From Desulfobacula sp. (lineage in GTDB: Bacteria; Desulfobacterota; Desulfobacteria; Desulfobacterales; Desulfobacteraceae): a stretch of DNA of 11,596 bases. The DNA lies in assembly GCA_027858355.1 (NCBI GenBank), contig JAQICW010000577.1:1-11596 (forward strand), written 5' to 3'. Of this stretch, positions 1 to 7,500 are shown piece after piece. Made by a program: the position numbers and the translations under genes. Position 1 is the first letter of the stretch; every line of letters starts with the position of its first letter. Under the pieces are notes generated by a model. The model searched no databases, was not told where the DNA came from, and was given only the letters and a program-made list of their open reading frames with translations.

Positions 1-2
1 AA

Positions 3-716
3 CTGGAGCAGATAATAGATTCAAATCTCGTCGCATTTGCCACAGATGTGGACACCTTAGATCCCGGAGAATATAAAAATTTATGCGGTAAAAATGAAAT
101 TGGTAATGTGTTGGCAAATCTTGAACGATTGATCCAATTGAGAGAGCAGCGAGGGGGAGATGTAAAATTCACTGTCAATACCATCATTACCCGGCATTCA
201 CTTGCTTCCCTTGAAGAGATCTATCGCAGACTGGATTCCATCGGGGTTGATCACTGGACTTTAACTTCACTGGGGTTGGGAGCGCACCCTCCTGAAAAAG
301 GATTTCTAACGCGGCACAATGGATTTTATGGTATTCCCCAGGAAGTCTACCCTATGATTAAAAAACTTCGAAAAATTGTCAGGAAAGATGGGATGACCAT
401 GCGTGTCGAATCCTATTTTGACCCTGACATTGATAATAGCTCATATTAATGTCATTTTTTTTGGGATAGAATCATGTTGAATGTGCCCACAGAAGGAATA
501 GAAATAGAACGGCTTAAGGGAAATGTTGTTGTCGGGTGTTCTCTGTCAAGGAATTTGAAACACAACCTGGGTAATATTTTTGAGAAACCGTTTGATGAGA
601 TATGGAACGGAGCCACTATGCAGCGTTTAAGAAAACAGATCCTTTCGGATGAGATTTCTTATTGCCGTGATATCTGTTTGCTGCATCGAAACGAACACAC
701 ACATATCATTAGGTAG
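3..716 (+). pseudogene. radical SAM/SPASM protein, 5' truncated by window, interrupted by in-frame TAA
   Basis: One reading frame is open from the left edge to a TAA at 447-449 and then continues in the same frame to a TAG at 714-716. The first part resembles the second half of a radical SAM core (an I-x-N-E-R-L-I-Q-type helix, the strand VKFTVNTIITRH, then a helix and DHWTLTSL). The part after the stop resembles a SPASM tail: a Cys followed by LGNIFEKPFDEIWN and then CRDIC, with cysteines at residues 22, 64 and 68 counted from ATG 474. Eight sense codons lie between the TAA and ATG 474, so the simplest reading is one gene broken by a nonsense mutation or a sequencing error. The radical SAM CxxxCxxC motif would lie upstream of the window. 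In glycan clusters such proteins act as sugar- or peptide-modifying or maturation enzymes; the substrate here is unknown. A separately translated 80-residue tail from ATG 474, behind a weak GGGA at 463-466, is the alternative. Confidence 0.6.
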
Positions 717-729
717 GGGGATTGTTTAA

Positions 730-1785
730 ATGGATAAAGGGAAGCATCCAAGACTATTTCATCTTTTCAACGCGTTTGAGGTCGGCGGGGTCGAACGCCA
801 GCATCTTATGCTCGTCGAGCGTTTGAATGCTGATTTTGATCAGATCTGCTGGGCATATCGCCCCGGAGCCATTCAGGATGGGTTGAACGAACTTGGTGTA
901 GTGAACAAAGTTGGTGGTGTCGAACTGCTTAAAAAAATGTTGGAAGAAGAGGATATTGATTGTTTTATTGTACGGACCAATCGGTATCTTAAAGAGGTTG
1001 TTCCTCTACTGACCAGTCACCCGGCTCCGGTTGTATATACGCGAAACTACCTGCGATGGTTTGATGGGAATTCTAGACATTTTGACCGAAAACTTGATAC
1101 ATTGGCCATATCAATGGCTGATCACGTCTTTTTCAGTGGACCGTGTCTAAAAACACCTTGTATGGCATTGGATATCCATATCCCGGGTGGAGAGATAATT
1201 TATAATGCCCTTGCCCTTGATAATTTTCCAATGAAGCCTCGTTCCCTGACTAAGAAGAGGAGTCTGCAGGTTGTCATGCTCGCAAACATTGCTCCCCGTA
1301 AAAATCACAAAGCAGCGATAGAAGCCCTCCATAGTGAGTTGGTTTCCGGAGAAATTGAACTTCATCTTGGCGGGGTTGAGCAATTCCCGTCATGTGCCGA
1401 TGAGGTTCGCCGAGCCGCTGAAGGATTGCCGATGTTTTTTCACGGATATATTGCCAACGCAGCAGCGTTTTTGAATAACTATGATGTATTGCTCATGACT
1501 TCTATATCCGAGGGGTGGCCCAACGCTATTATGGAAGGATTTGCATGCGGCCTTCCAGCTATTGTACCTGGAATAGGTGATATCCCTATTTTGATGGGCG
1601 ATTCTCCTCCTGGTTTTATTTTCAAGGATAGGGCGTTCGATAAAATTCCAAATATATTAAGTGAGTTGAAAGTTCCTGCATTGTATAAACAAATGTCTGA
1701 GTTAGCAGTAAAACGTGCCCGTGATTTTGACATTAATAGTTCTGTAGAATTAATGAAACAGGTAATTTTTAAGGTATTGCAATAG
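730..1785 (+). CDS. family 4 (GT-B) glycosyltransferase
   Basis: This 351-residue protein has the two-domain layout of GT4 enzymes, which are retaining GT-B transferases that move a sugar from a nucleotide donor to a lipid-linked or growing glycan at the inner face of the cytoplasmic membrane. The N-terminal acceptor domain opens with HLFNAFEVGGVERQ (residues 11-24), the usual glycine-rich loop. The donor domain starts near residue 179 with VVMLANIAPRKNH. It carries the E-x7-E motif at E261 and E269 in SISEGWPNAIMEGFACG, followed by LPAIVP. The length is normal, and no signal peptide or membrane segment is seen. A strong GTAGGGGG (713-720) sits nine bases before the ATG, and the gene starts 13 bases after the radical SAM reading frame ends. 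Donor and linkage cannot be told from sequence. Confidence 0.9.
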   Translation: MDKGKHPRLFHLFNAFEVGGVERQHLMLVERLNADFDQICWAYRPGAIQDGLNELGVVNKVGGVELLKKMLEEEDIDCFIVRTNRYLKEVVPLLTSHPAPVVYTRNYLRWFDGNSRHFDRKLDTLAISMADHVFFSGPCLKTPCMALDIHIPGGEIIYNALALDNFPMKPRSLTKKRSLQVVMLANIAPRKNHKAAIEALHSELVSGEIELHLGGVEQFPSCADEVRRAAEGLPMFFHGYIANAAAFLNNYDVLLMTSISEGWPNAIMEGFACGLPAIVPGIGDIPILMGDSPPGFIFKDRAFDKIPNILSELKVPALYKQMSELAVKRARDFDINSSVELMKQVIFKVLQ

Positions 1786-2066
1786 ATGCTTTTTTAATTT
1801 TAGACCTAACAAAAAGATTTTTTCAATGAGGCCAAATGGTAAAAACGCATGGCTAAATTGTTCATACCGGAGAGACGGATTCATCGACATCGCTTTGATT
1901 CTGTATCTTCTGCCCAATAAATTAAAGGAAAGGTCTTGGCTGGAAGCGGTAGAAGTAATCGCAAGGCAGGTTAAAATAGTTCGTTGTTGTTTAATGATAT
2001 ATTTGAATGGAGGACTTGCGTCAATGGGATTAACATATAATTTTAAGCGGAGCATTAGATAATTCA
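1786..2066 (+). pseudogene. degenerate spacer, possible methyltransferase remnant
   Basis: These 281 bases hold no convincing intact gene. A 78-codon ORF (1826-2062) lacks a Shine-Dalgarno and its product is not recognised. The frame beginning at 1861 reads ERRIHRHRFDSV, then a stop, then IKGKVLAGSGRSNRKAG before another stop. This order resembles the opening of class I SAM-dependent methyltransferases (a basic R-H-R-x-D stretch followed by the GK-V-L-D-x-G-x-G SAM loop), but it lacks the acidic residue and is broken by stops. I infer, weakly, a decayed methyltransferase fragment. A GGAG at 2049-2052 serves the carbamoyltransferase downstream. Confidence 0.3.
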
Positions 2067-3701
2067 ATGAAACTTTTGGGTATTCATTTCGGGCATGACT
2101 CGAATGCGGCCTTAATTGTTGATGGAAGGATCATTGCCGTTGTTTCAGAGGAAAGACTTAATCGTATCAAACACGCTTCTGATCCCCCCTTTCAATCGTT
2201 GGCATTTTGTCTGGAGACGGGGAATTTATCAATTGACGAAATAGACATTATTGCGGTTTCAGGTCGGCATCTTCATGATGATTTCCATAAAGTGTTTGAC
2301 ACAGGCCGGGATGATTTTATTGTTCCCTCTTATCAGAATAGGTTTAGAATAAAAGAGGACACCCGCATATTGTCATTTGATCATCATCTATGTCATGCAT
2401 CCATCTCGTATCAGTTGTCCGGGTTTAGTGACACCACATTGATACTGGTCAGTGACGGAGTTGGGGATGATTGTTCAATATCTGTTTGGACAGGTGAAAA
2501 TGGGAAAATTGAACTCATTCAAAAATATCCTTCATCAGGTTCTTTAGGATGGTTTTACAGCAATGTTACGGAAGCAATGGGCTGGATCCATGGGGATGGG
2601 GAAGGAAAAACAATGGCACTTGCCTCCACCGGCAATCCTGGGACTGCAATGGATGACCTGCTCCCTTTTTCTCCCAATTACCACCAGGGTAAATTAATCA
2701 AACCCCGTGATTTCGGTGAGGTTGGCAGTTTCCTTTTAAGGGGGAGTAATCAGTGGTTTTTAAAGGATGCCCATGCTATTGAGGATTTGTTTGGCCAATA
2801 TAGAAAAGAAGACATTGCCGCAACCGCCCAAAAAATACTGGAAACCGAGCATACCAATCTTGTTCAGCATTGGATGGAATTAAAGGGTATTGAAAATTTA
2901 TGTGTCAGCGGCGGTGTTTTTCTCAATATTCTTCTTAACCGAAAACTTGCAAACCTTTCAGAGTGCAAAGAACTTTATATAACGCCGGAGCCGGGAGATT
3001 CCGGGCTCGCTTTGGGGGCGGCTTTGACAGCTTTAAGCCAATTCAATTCCGACACTCTTCCGGAAAAGCTGGAGACAATTTATTTGGGCCCTGAATATTC
3101 AAATGATGAAATTCATCAGTTTTTAAAGAAACAGAAACTGGACTATGAAAATCTTGATGACGAGCCCCTTTTAAAAAAGGTTGCCAATTACCTTGCCAAT
3201 CATAAATGTGTCGGGTGGTTTCAGGGAAGAATGGAGATGGGGCCCAGAGCTTTAGGAAACAGGTCCATTCTGATGCGCAGCTCCAGATTGGAAAACAAGG
3301 ATTATGTGAATAGAAATGTGAAGTTTAGGGAATCGTTTCGTCCGTTTTGTCCGACTCTTTTAGAGGAAGACCGGGATCAGTACCTGGCACAGGATGAAGA
3401 AGGGAAATATATGGTTCTTGCCTTTGAATCATTGGGCAATGTTTTGGAAAAATTTCCAGCAGTTGCTCATGTTGACAATCTGATTCGTCCCCAGATTCTA
3501 TCCAGACAGGATAACCCTTTATATTACAGATTGATTGAATCATTCAAGGAGTTTACCGGAGAGAGTATCCTTCTCAATACATCTTTTAATATTAAAGGTG
3601 AACCCATTGTCTGTACGCCTGCAGATGCTGTGAGATGTTTTTATAGCAGCGGTATGGATGTTTTGGTGATGGGGAACTTTTTACTTAAGAAGAATAAATA
3701 A
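2067..3701 (+). CDS. NodU/TobZ-family O-carbamoyltransferase
   Basis: This 544-residue protein matches full-length carbamoyltransferases of the NodU/CmcH/TobZ family. They activate carbamoyl phosphate with ATP in a Kae1-like domain and pass the carbamoyl group to a hydroxyl of a sugar or antibiotic. The start MKLLGIHFGHDSNAAL is the typical family opening. The metal-binding HHLCHA is at 106-111, the nucleotide-binding SDGVGDD at 129-135, and SGGVFLN at 281-287. The C-terminal carbamoyltransferase domain has GWFQGRMEMGPRALGNRS (383-400), FRPFCP (424-429) and LLNTSFNIKGEPIV (502-515). Nothing essential appears missing. Given the neighbouring nucleotide-sugar genes, the likely acceptor is a sugar nucleotide or a residue of the surface glycan. 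A GGAG lies 14 bases before the ATG, a rather long spacing. Confidence 0.93.
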   Translation: MKLLGIHFGHDSNAALIVDGRIIAVVSEERLNRIKHASDPPFQSLAFCLETGNLSIDEIDIIAVSGRHLHDDFHKVFDTGRDDFIVPSYQNRFRIKEDTRILSFDHHLCHASISYQLSGFSDTTLILVSDGVGDDCSISVWTGENGKIELIQKYPSSGSLGWFYSNVTEAMGWIHGDGEGKTMALASTGNPGTAMDDLLPFSPNYHQGKLIKPRDFGEVGSFLLRGSNQWFLKDAHAIEDLFGQYRKEDIAATAQKILETEHTNLVQHWMELKGIENLCVSGGVFLNILLNRKLANLSECKELYITPEPGDSGLALGAALTALSQFNSDTLPEKLETIYLGPEYSNDEIHQFLKKQKLDYENLDDEPLLKKVANYLANHKCVGWFQGRMEMGPRALGNRSILMRSSRLENKDYVNRNVKFRESFRPFCPTLLEEDRDQYLAQDEEGKYMVLAFESLGNVLEKFPAVAHVDNLIRPQILSRQDNPLYYRLIESFKEFTGESILLNTSFNIKGEPIVCTPADAVRCFYSSGMDVLVMGNFLLKKNK

Positions 3702-3712
3702 CAGATCAATAT

Positions 3713-3907
3713 ATGGAAAAAAAAGTTTCAATTGTCATACTCACATTTAATCAAGACCAATACCTACCGGTTTGTGTGGATCATTGCCTTTCCCAACGGG
3801 ACTGCTGCATTATATCTTGCCTGTATGATAGATTTTTTAATACAATAGGTAGTTTGGTGGCAGATTTTGCTCGTGATGCTATAAAAAAAGGATGCAGGAG
3901 CTTTTTT
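3713..3907 (+). pseudogene. 5' stub of a family 2 glycosyltransferase, in frame with the next gene
   Basis: Residues 1-28 of the reading frame from 3713 (MEKKVSIVILTFNQDQYLP, then VCVDHCLSQ) are the first beta-alpha-beta unit of a GT2 enzyme. They match the GT2 gene at 7501: over 24 codons 19 residues are identical, and I count 55 of 72 bases alike. The homology stops at about 3796, before the DGGSTDGT motif, and gives way to about 37 unrecognised residues leading into the dehydratase. No Shine-Dalgarno precedes 3713. I read this as the remains of a glycosyltransferase gene deleted down to its 5' end. The frame happens to remain open into the dehydratase, so an automatic caller would report a false 437-residue fusion. 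Confidence 0.65.
3896..3900 (+). promoter_or_regulatory. ribosome binding site fixing the dehydratase start
   Basis: An AGGAG lies seven bases before ATG 3908. The upstream in-frame ATG at 3713 has none. The Rossmann fold with its glycine motif begins only a few residues after 3908, which supports the later start. Confidence 0.75.
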
Positions 3908-5026
3908 ATGATGACGTTCTCTTTTTCAAACAAGCGTGTTTTAGTTACAGGCGCCTGCGGTACCATTGGCCGAGTATTGGTAAAGCAATTGCTTTGCGAT
4001 TATTCGGTGGGTGAACTCATTGCTATAGACAATAATGAAAGCGAGCTTTTTTTTCTGGAGCAGCAATTCAGCAAATACTCCAATTCAGTCTTCAGACTTG
4101 CAGATATTCGGGATAGTGAAAAATTAAACCAGGTGATGCAAGGGGTGGATATCGTTTTTCATACTGCTGCCTTTAAGCACGTGGCCCTATGTGAGCGCTC
4201 GCCGTTTGAAGCCGTACAGACCAATATTATTGGGGTTCAGAATGTTATTTCAGCGGCTCGTCAGAACAAGGTGGCTAAAACTATTTTTACAAGTTCGGAC
4301 AAAGCTGTTAATCCCACCAATGTTATGGGAACATCCAAACTCATGGGAGAACGGTTAATGACTGCGGCAAACAGTGATTATGGGCTTGGGAACTCTATAT
4401 TTGCCTCAACCCGCTTTGGTAATGTTTTAGGATCCCGTGGATCTGTCATACCCATTTTTCGGGAGCAAATCCGTAAGGGCGGGCCGGTCACTCTGACCAG
4501 CTCTGAAATGACCCGTTTTATTATGTCAGTTAACCAGGCGGTTAACCTGGTTATTCATTCAGCCCGGCTGGCGTGTGGGGGTGAAGTATTTGTTACCAAA
4601 ATGCCGATTATACGTATTCAGGATCTGGCTGGGGTGATGATTAATGAGTTGGGTCCACGCTTTGGTTATGCGCCGGAAGATATTCAACTGGAATCTATTG
4701 GGATCAAACCGGGTGAAAAACTTTATGAAGAACTTTTAACGGATGAAGAAATCCGTCGCACCATAGAGTTGGATAATTACTTTGTTGTAAAGCCTGCATT
4801 TCAAACCCTATATCACGGAATTTCATGTGAGTATGAGAACTTGATTTCTGAAACTGTTAGCCAAGCGTATAATTCAAGTGTTGAGGCGCCCCTTTCTAAG
4901 AAAGAGCTAATTCTGTTTCTTGATGAAAATAATCTGATGGAAGGTGAGGATAATTATGCCTTTAAACCTTCAAAACGGTATTGGGGGGATGAACATCATT
5001 TCACAAAAAAAAAGGAAAGAGAATAA
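3908..5026 (+). CDS. nucleotide-sugar 4,6-dehydratase, SMK-type (CapD/WbpM/PglF catalytic-domain family)
   Basis: From ATG 3908 the product is 372 residues, an SDR domain that binds NAD(P) and a UDP-amino sugar. The glycine motif TGACGTIG is at 14-21, the adenine-ribose acidic residue is D41, and TAAFKHVALCE (86-96) is the family signature. The catalytic stretch SSDKAVNPTNVMGTSK (129-144) has Met140 where ordinary SDRs have Tyr, with Lys144 four residues later. This is the altered S-M-K arrangement known from WbpM-like UDP-GlcNAc 4,6-dehydratases. The likely product is UDP-4-keto-6-deoxy-HexNAc. The N-terminal membrane domain of WbpM is absent, so the protein should be soluble. Its stop overlaps the next start by one base (TAATG), implying translational coupling. 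A start at 3713 would add a GT2 stub and is judged unlikely. Confidence 0.85.
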   Translation: MMTFSFSNKRVLVTGACGTIGRVLVKQLLCDYSVGELIAIDNNESELFFLEQQFSKYSNSVFRLADIRDSEKLNQVMQGVDIVFHTAAFKHVALCERSPFEAVQTNIIGVQNVISAARQNKVAKTIFTSSDKAVNPTNVMGTSKLMGERLMTAANSDYGLGNSIFASTRFGNVLGSRGSVIPIFREQIRKGGPVTLTSSEMTRFIMSVNQAVNLVIHSARLACGGEVFVTKMPIIRIQDLAGVMINELGPRFGYAPEDIQLESIGIKPGEKLYEELLTDEEIRRTIELDNYFVVKPAFQTLYHGISCEYENLISETVSQAYNSSVEAPLSKKELILFLDENNLMEGEDNYAFKPSKRYWGDEHHFTKKKERE

Positions 5027-6210
5027 TGCATATCCTCATTCTCGGCGGTGACGGTTATCTGGGGTGGCCGACAGCCATGCATTTCTCACGTAGAGGCTTT
5101 GATGTTACTGTAGTGGACAATTATTTCCGCCGCAACAGCTGCACCGAGCTTGATGTGGGAATGCTGTATCCGATTCCAACGCTGGTCCAGCGGGCCAAGG
5201 TCTGGCATCAGGTAACCGGCCATGAAATTAAGGTAGTGATCGGTGATTTACAGAACCCGGAGTTAATGAGAAGTCTATTTGACGGCCGAATCCGTTATTC
5301 CTGGGCACTGGGGCCTGAATATGCAGGCGTTCCGGAAGCAGTAATTCATTATGCAGAGCAGCCTTCGGCACCCTATTCACAGATGAGCTATCAACATGCC
5401 AATCATACCCTGGTCAACAATCTCCTGGTTACCAACAATCTGATGTTCGCAGTGCGGGATCTTGCCCCGGCGACCCATATAATAAAACTGGGAACCATGG
5501 GAGAATACGGCACCCCCAATATTGATATTGAAGAGGGGTGGCTGGAGATCAATCACAAGGGGCGCACCGACACATTTCTTTTCCCAAGGCAGGCGGGTTC
5601 TCTCTATCATACCACTAAGATAATGGATACGGATCTGTTCTGGTTTGGGGTGCGGACATGGAGCCTACGGGTCACTGATCTGATGCAGGGCCCGGTTTAT
5701 GGCCTGGAAACCGAGGAAACGATTCTGGATCCACAACTTCGCACCCTGTTCAACTATGATGAGATTTTTGGCACGGTGCTCAATCGTTTTATTGTCCAGG
5801 CAGTAACGGGTTACCCCCTCACAATATACGGTATCGGTGGTCAGACCCGAGGGTATCTGAACATCCAAGACACGCTTCAATGTGTGGAACTGGCCCAAAA
5901 AAATCCGCCAAAGAAAGGAACACTACAGATATTTAATCAGATTATGGAAACCTTTAGTGTCAATGATCTGGCAGATAAGATACAACGGGTGGGCAGAAAG
6001 TTGGGGTATCAGGTCCAGATCCAGCAGATTAAAAACCCTCGAATAGAGGCGGAGAAGCATTATTACAACCCAAGTTACCAGGGGTTGCAGGATATAGGGG
6101 TCATCCCTCATTTTCTGACGGATGATGTATTAGAATCAATGTTCCGGATTGTGGCAGAGCATAAGGAGAATATCCGCCAGGATGTGATATTTAAGGGGAT
6201 TCAATGGTGA
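5026..6210 (+). CDS. sqdB: UDP-sulfoquinovose synthase homologue (SQD1/SqdB)
   Basis: SQD1/SqdB converts UDP-glucose and sulfite to UDP-sulfoquinovose using bound NAD. This 394-residue protein carries the family signatures throughout: GGDGYLGW (7-14), EQPSAPYS (111-118), KLGTMGEYGTPNIDIEEGW (154-172), GRTDT (179-183), GGQTRGYLNIQDT (271-283) and NPRIEAEKHYYNP (337-349). The catalytic set is T157, Y194 and K198, with the same spacing as T145, Y182 and K186 of plant SQD1 as I recall them. In EQPSAPYS the plant enzyme has Arg where this has Pro, so some substrate change is possible. The gene is sandwiched between two other SDRs, with an AAGGAA before its ATG. No sulfoquinovosyl-diacylglycerol synthase is nearby, so the sugar is more likely meant for a glycan than for a membrane lipid; that last point is inference. 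Confidence 0.9.
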   Translation: MHILILGGDGYLGWPTAMHFSRRGFDVTVVDNYFRRNSCTELDVGMLYPIPTLVQRAKVWHQVTGHEIKVVIGDLQNPELMRSLFDGRIRYSWALGPEYAGVPEAVIHYAEQPSAPYSQMSYQHANHTLVNNLLVTNNLMFAVRDLAPATHIIKLGTMGEYGTPNIDIEEGWLEINHKGRTDTFLFPRQAGSLYHTTKIMDTDLFWFGVRTWSLRVTDLMQGPVYGLETEETILDPQLRTLFNYDEIFGTVLNRFIVQAVTGYPLTIYGIGGQTRGYLNIQDTLQCVELAQKNPPKKGTLQIFNQIMETFSVNDLADKIQRVGRKLGYQVQIQQIKNPRIEAEKHYYNPSYQGLQDIGVIPHFLTDDVLESMFRIVAEHKENIRQDVIFKGIQW

Positions 6211-7199
6211 TAGAACCCAAGAATTGGCTGATTACCGGAGGCTGCGGTTTTATCGGTACTTCCCTCATCAAAAAGCTTCGATCCAAAGGACTGGCCAACG
6301 CGATACGGGTGGTGGATAATCTATCGGTGGGCAGCCGAAGTGATTTATCCCGGGTTACTCCTTTTTTTGAAACCGATATTACCAAGGCAGGCCCCATGTC
6401 CGCCGACCATCGGGCGGAACTGATTACAGCTGATATTCGGGATCAAGAAGCGGCATTGAGTCTAACCCGGGGTGCTGAGGTGGTGGTCCACCTGGCTGCC
6501 AATACAGGAGTCCAGCCATCAATTCAGGATCCTTTGAGTGATATGGAAGCCAACGTTATGGGCACGGTTCATTATCTGGAAGCATGTCGCCAACAACGGG
6601 TGGAAACTTTTATTTTTGCCTCTTCCGGGGCACCCATAGGGGAAGGAGTTCCCCCTTTTCATGAAGAAATGGCCTGCCACCCGGTATCTCCATATGGTGC
6701 AAGTAAATTGGCAGGTGAGGCTTATTGTTCTGCCTATAACAGAAGTTTCGGTGTCAAAACTAAGGTGTTACGTTTCTCCAACGTATATGGTCCACTTTCT
6801 GGGAACAAAAACAGTGTAGTTGCCAGGTTTATTAATCAGGCTATACAGTGTAGATGCTTGATCATAAACGGGAATGGCTCACAGACCCGGGATTTCCTTT
6901 ATATTGATGATCTTATTGCCGTCGTTTTGAGAGCTGCGGCTTCACCCTGTGGTGGCCAGCTATTTCAGATCGCAACTCAAAAGGAGACAGCGATCAGTGA
7001 TATAGCCCGATTACTGTCAGGCCTTCTTGAAGAAAAAATGGGAAAGAAGCCGGATATAAACTATGGCTCATCGTTGGCTGGTGATGTAACCCGCAATTTT
7101 TCCGACATATCCAGGGCCAAACAGGAATTGGGGTGGTGTCCACATGTTTCATTGGAGAAAGGGTTGAGGCATACTGTGGATTGGTTTTTTCAACCATAG
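6204..7199 (+). CDS. NAD-dependent UDP-hexose 4-epimerase-type SDR
   Basis: This 331-residue extended SDR has TGGCGFIG (11-18) for NAD binding, HLAANTGVQPS (96-106), a catalytic serine region ASSGAP (139-144) and YGASK with Y164 and K168. NVYGP (193-197) and QTRDFLYIDD (227-236) follow, typical of UDP-glucose/UDP-GlcNAc 4-epimerases and relatives such as UDP-glucuronate decarboxylases and dTDP-glucose dehydratases. The most likely role is C4 epimerisation of a UDP-hexose or UDP-HexNAc(A) donor; the exact substrate cannot be assigned. An extra segment at about 55-75, between the NAD-binding strand and TADIRD, is longer than usual. The start overlaps the previous gene by seven bases, with AAGGGG just upstream, so the two are probably translationally coupled. 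Confidence 0.82.
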   Translation: MVIEPKNWLITGGCGFIGTSLIKKLRSKGLANAIRVVDNLSVGSRSDLSRVTPFFETDITKAGPMSADHRAELITADIRDQEAALSLTRGAEVVVHLAANTGVQPSIQDPLSDMEANVMGTVHYLEACRQQRVETFIFASSGAPIGEGVPPFHEEMACHPVSPYGASKLAGEAYCSAYNRSFGVKTKVLRFSNVYGPLSGNKNSVVARFINQAIQCRCLIINGNGSQTRDFLYIDDLIAVVLRAAASPCGGQLFQIATQKETAISDIARLLSGLLEEKMGKKPDINYGSSLAGDVTRNFSDISRAKQELGWCPHVSLEKGLRHTVDWFFQP

Positions 7200-7500
7200 T
7201 CACTTAAGCCAGGGAAAACCCGTTTTAGGAGAGAATAGATCCATGCATTTGATTCGGTCTTTGAGCATTGATATCCCTTCGTGCTCATATCATGACATTA
7301 ATATAAGCGGTGAACTGTCAACTGAACATTGCCAAAGGGATTTTGTCCGCCTGGTGATCCAACCCAACGTCTCTATTGGAGTCATGACTTTACCAGATGT
7401 TTTGATCCTGTCATTGAAGAGGAACTCTTTTATCGTTTTCGTGATCCGATCCGTCGGTTTTATCCTGAAAAAAAACCTCCCTTTTATAAAAGAAATAAAT
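7200..7500 (+). pseudogene. spacer with a probable frameshifted gene remnant
   Basis: These 301 bases separate the epimerase from the glycosyltransferase. A good TAGGAGAG at 7226-7233 precedes ATG 7243, which opens a frame continuing into the GT2 gene. The residues it adds (for example NSFIVFVIRSVGF) look like an out-of-frame shadow. From about 7326 the neighbouring frame instead reads a charged, aromatic-rich stretch (QRLYWSHDFTRCFDP, then FYRFRDPIRRFYPEKKP) that looks more like real protein and follows a TGA at 7323-7325. I infer an old gene start with a frameshift, and do not recognise the family. If the start at 7243 is genuine, the glycosyltransferase simply has an 86-residue extension. 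Confidence 0.35.
7226..7233 (+). promoter_or_regulatory. strong Shine-Dalgarno ahead of ATG 7243
   Basis: TAGGAGAG ends nine bases before ATG 7243. It is better than anything ahead of the likely GT2 start at 7501, which has only an A-rich AAAGAAA. It either marks the start of a now broken gene or drives an N-terminally extended glycosyltransferase. Confidence 0.5.

Noticed and set aside
1750..2067. Minus-strand ORF of 105 codons.
   Set aside because: No ribosome site or recognisable domain. It partly overlaps the end of the GT4 gene antisense and lies across a degenerate spacer.
3713..5026. A 437-residue glycosyltransferase-dehydratase fusion.
   Set aside because: Only the first about 28 residues are GT2-like, no ribosome site precedes 3713, and AGGAG sits correctly before ATG 3908, where the SDR fold begins.
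5026..6210. Sulfolipid (SQDG) synthesis as the role of the SqdB homologue.
   Set aside because: No sulfoquinovosyl-diacylglycerol synthase in the window, and every clear neighbour is a glycan or nucleotide-sugar gene. It cannot be excluded without the genome.
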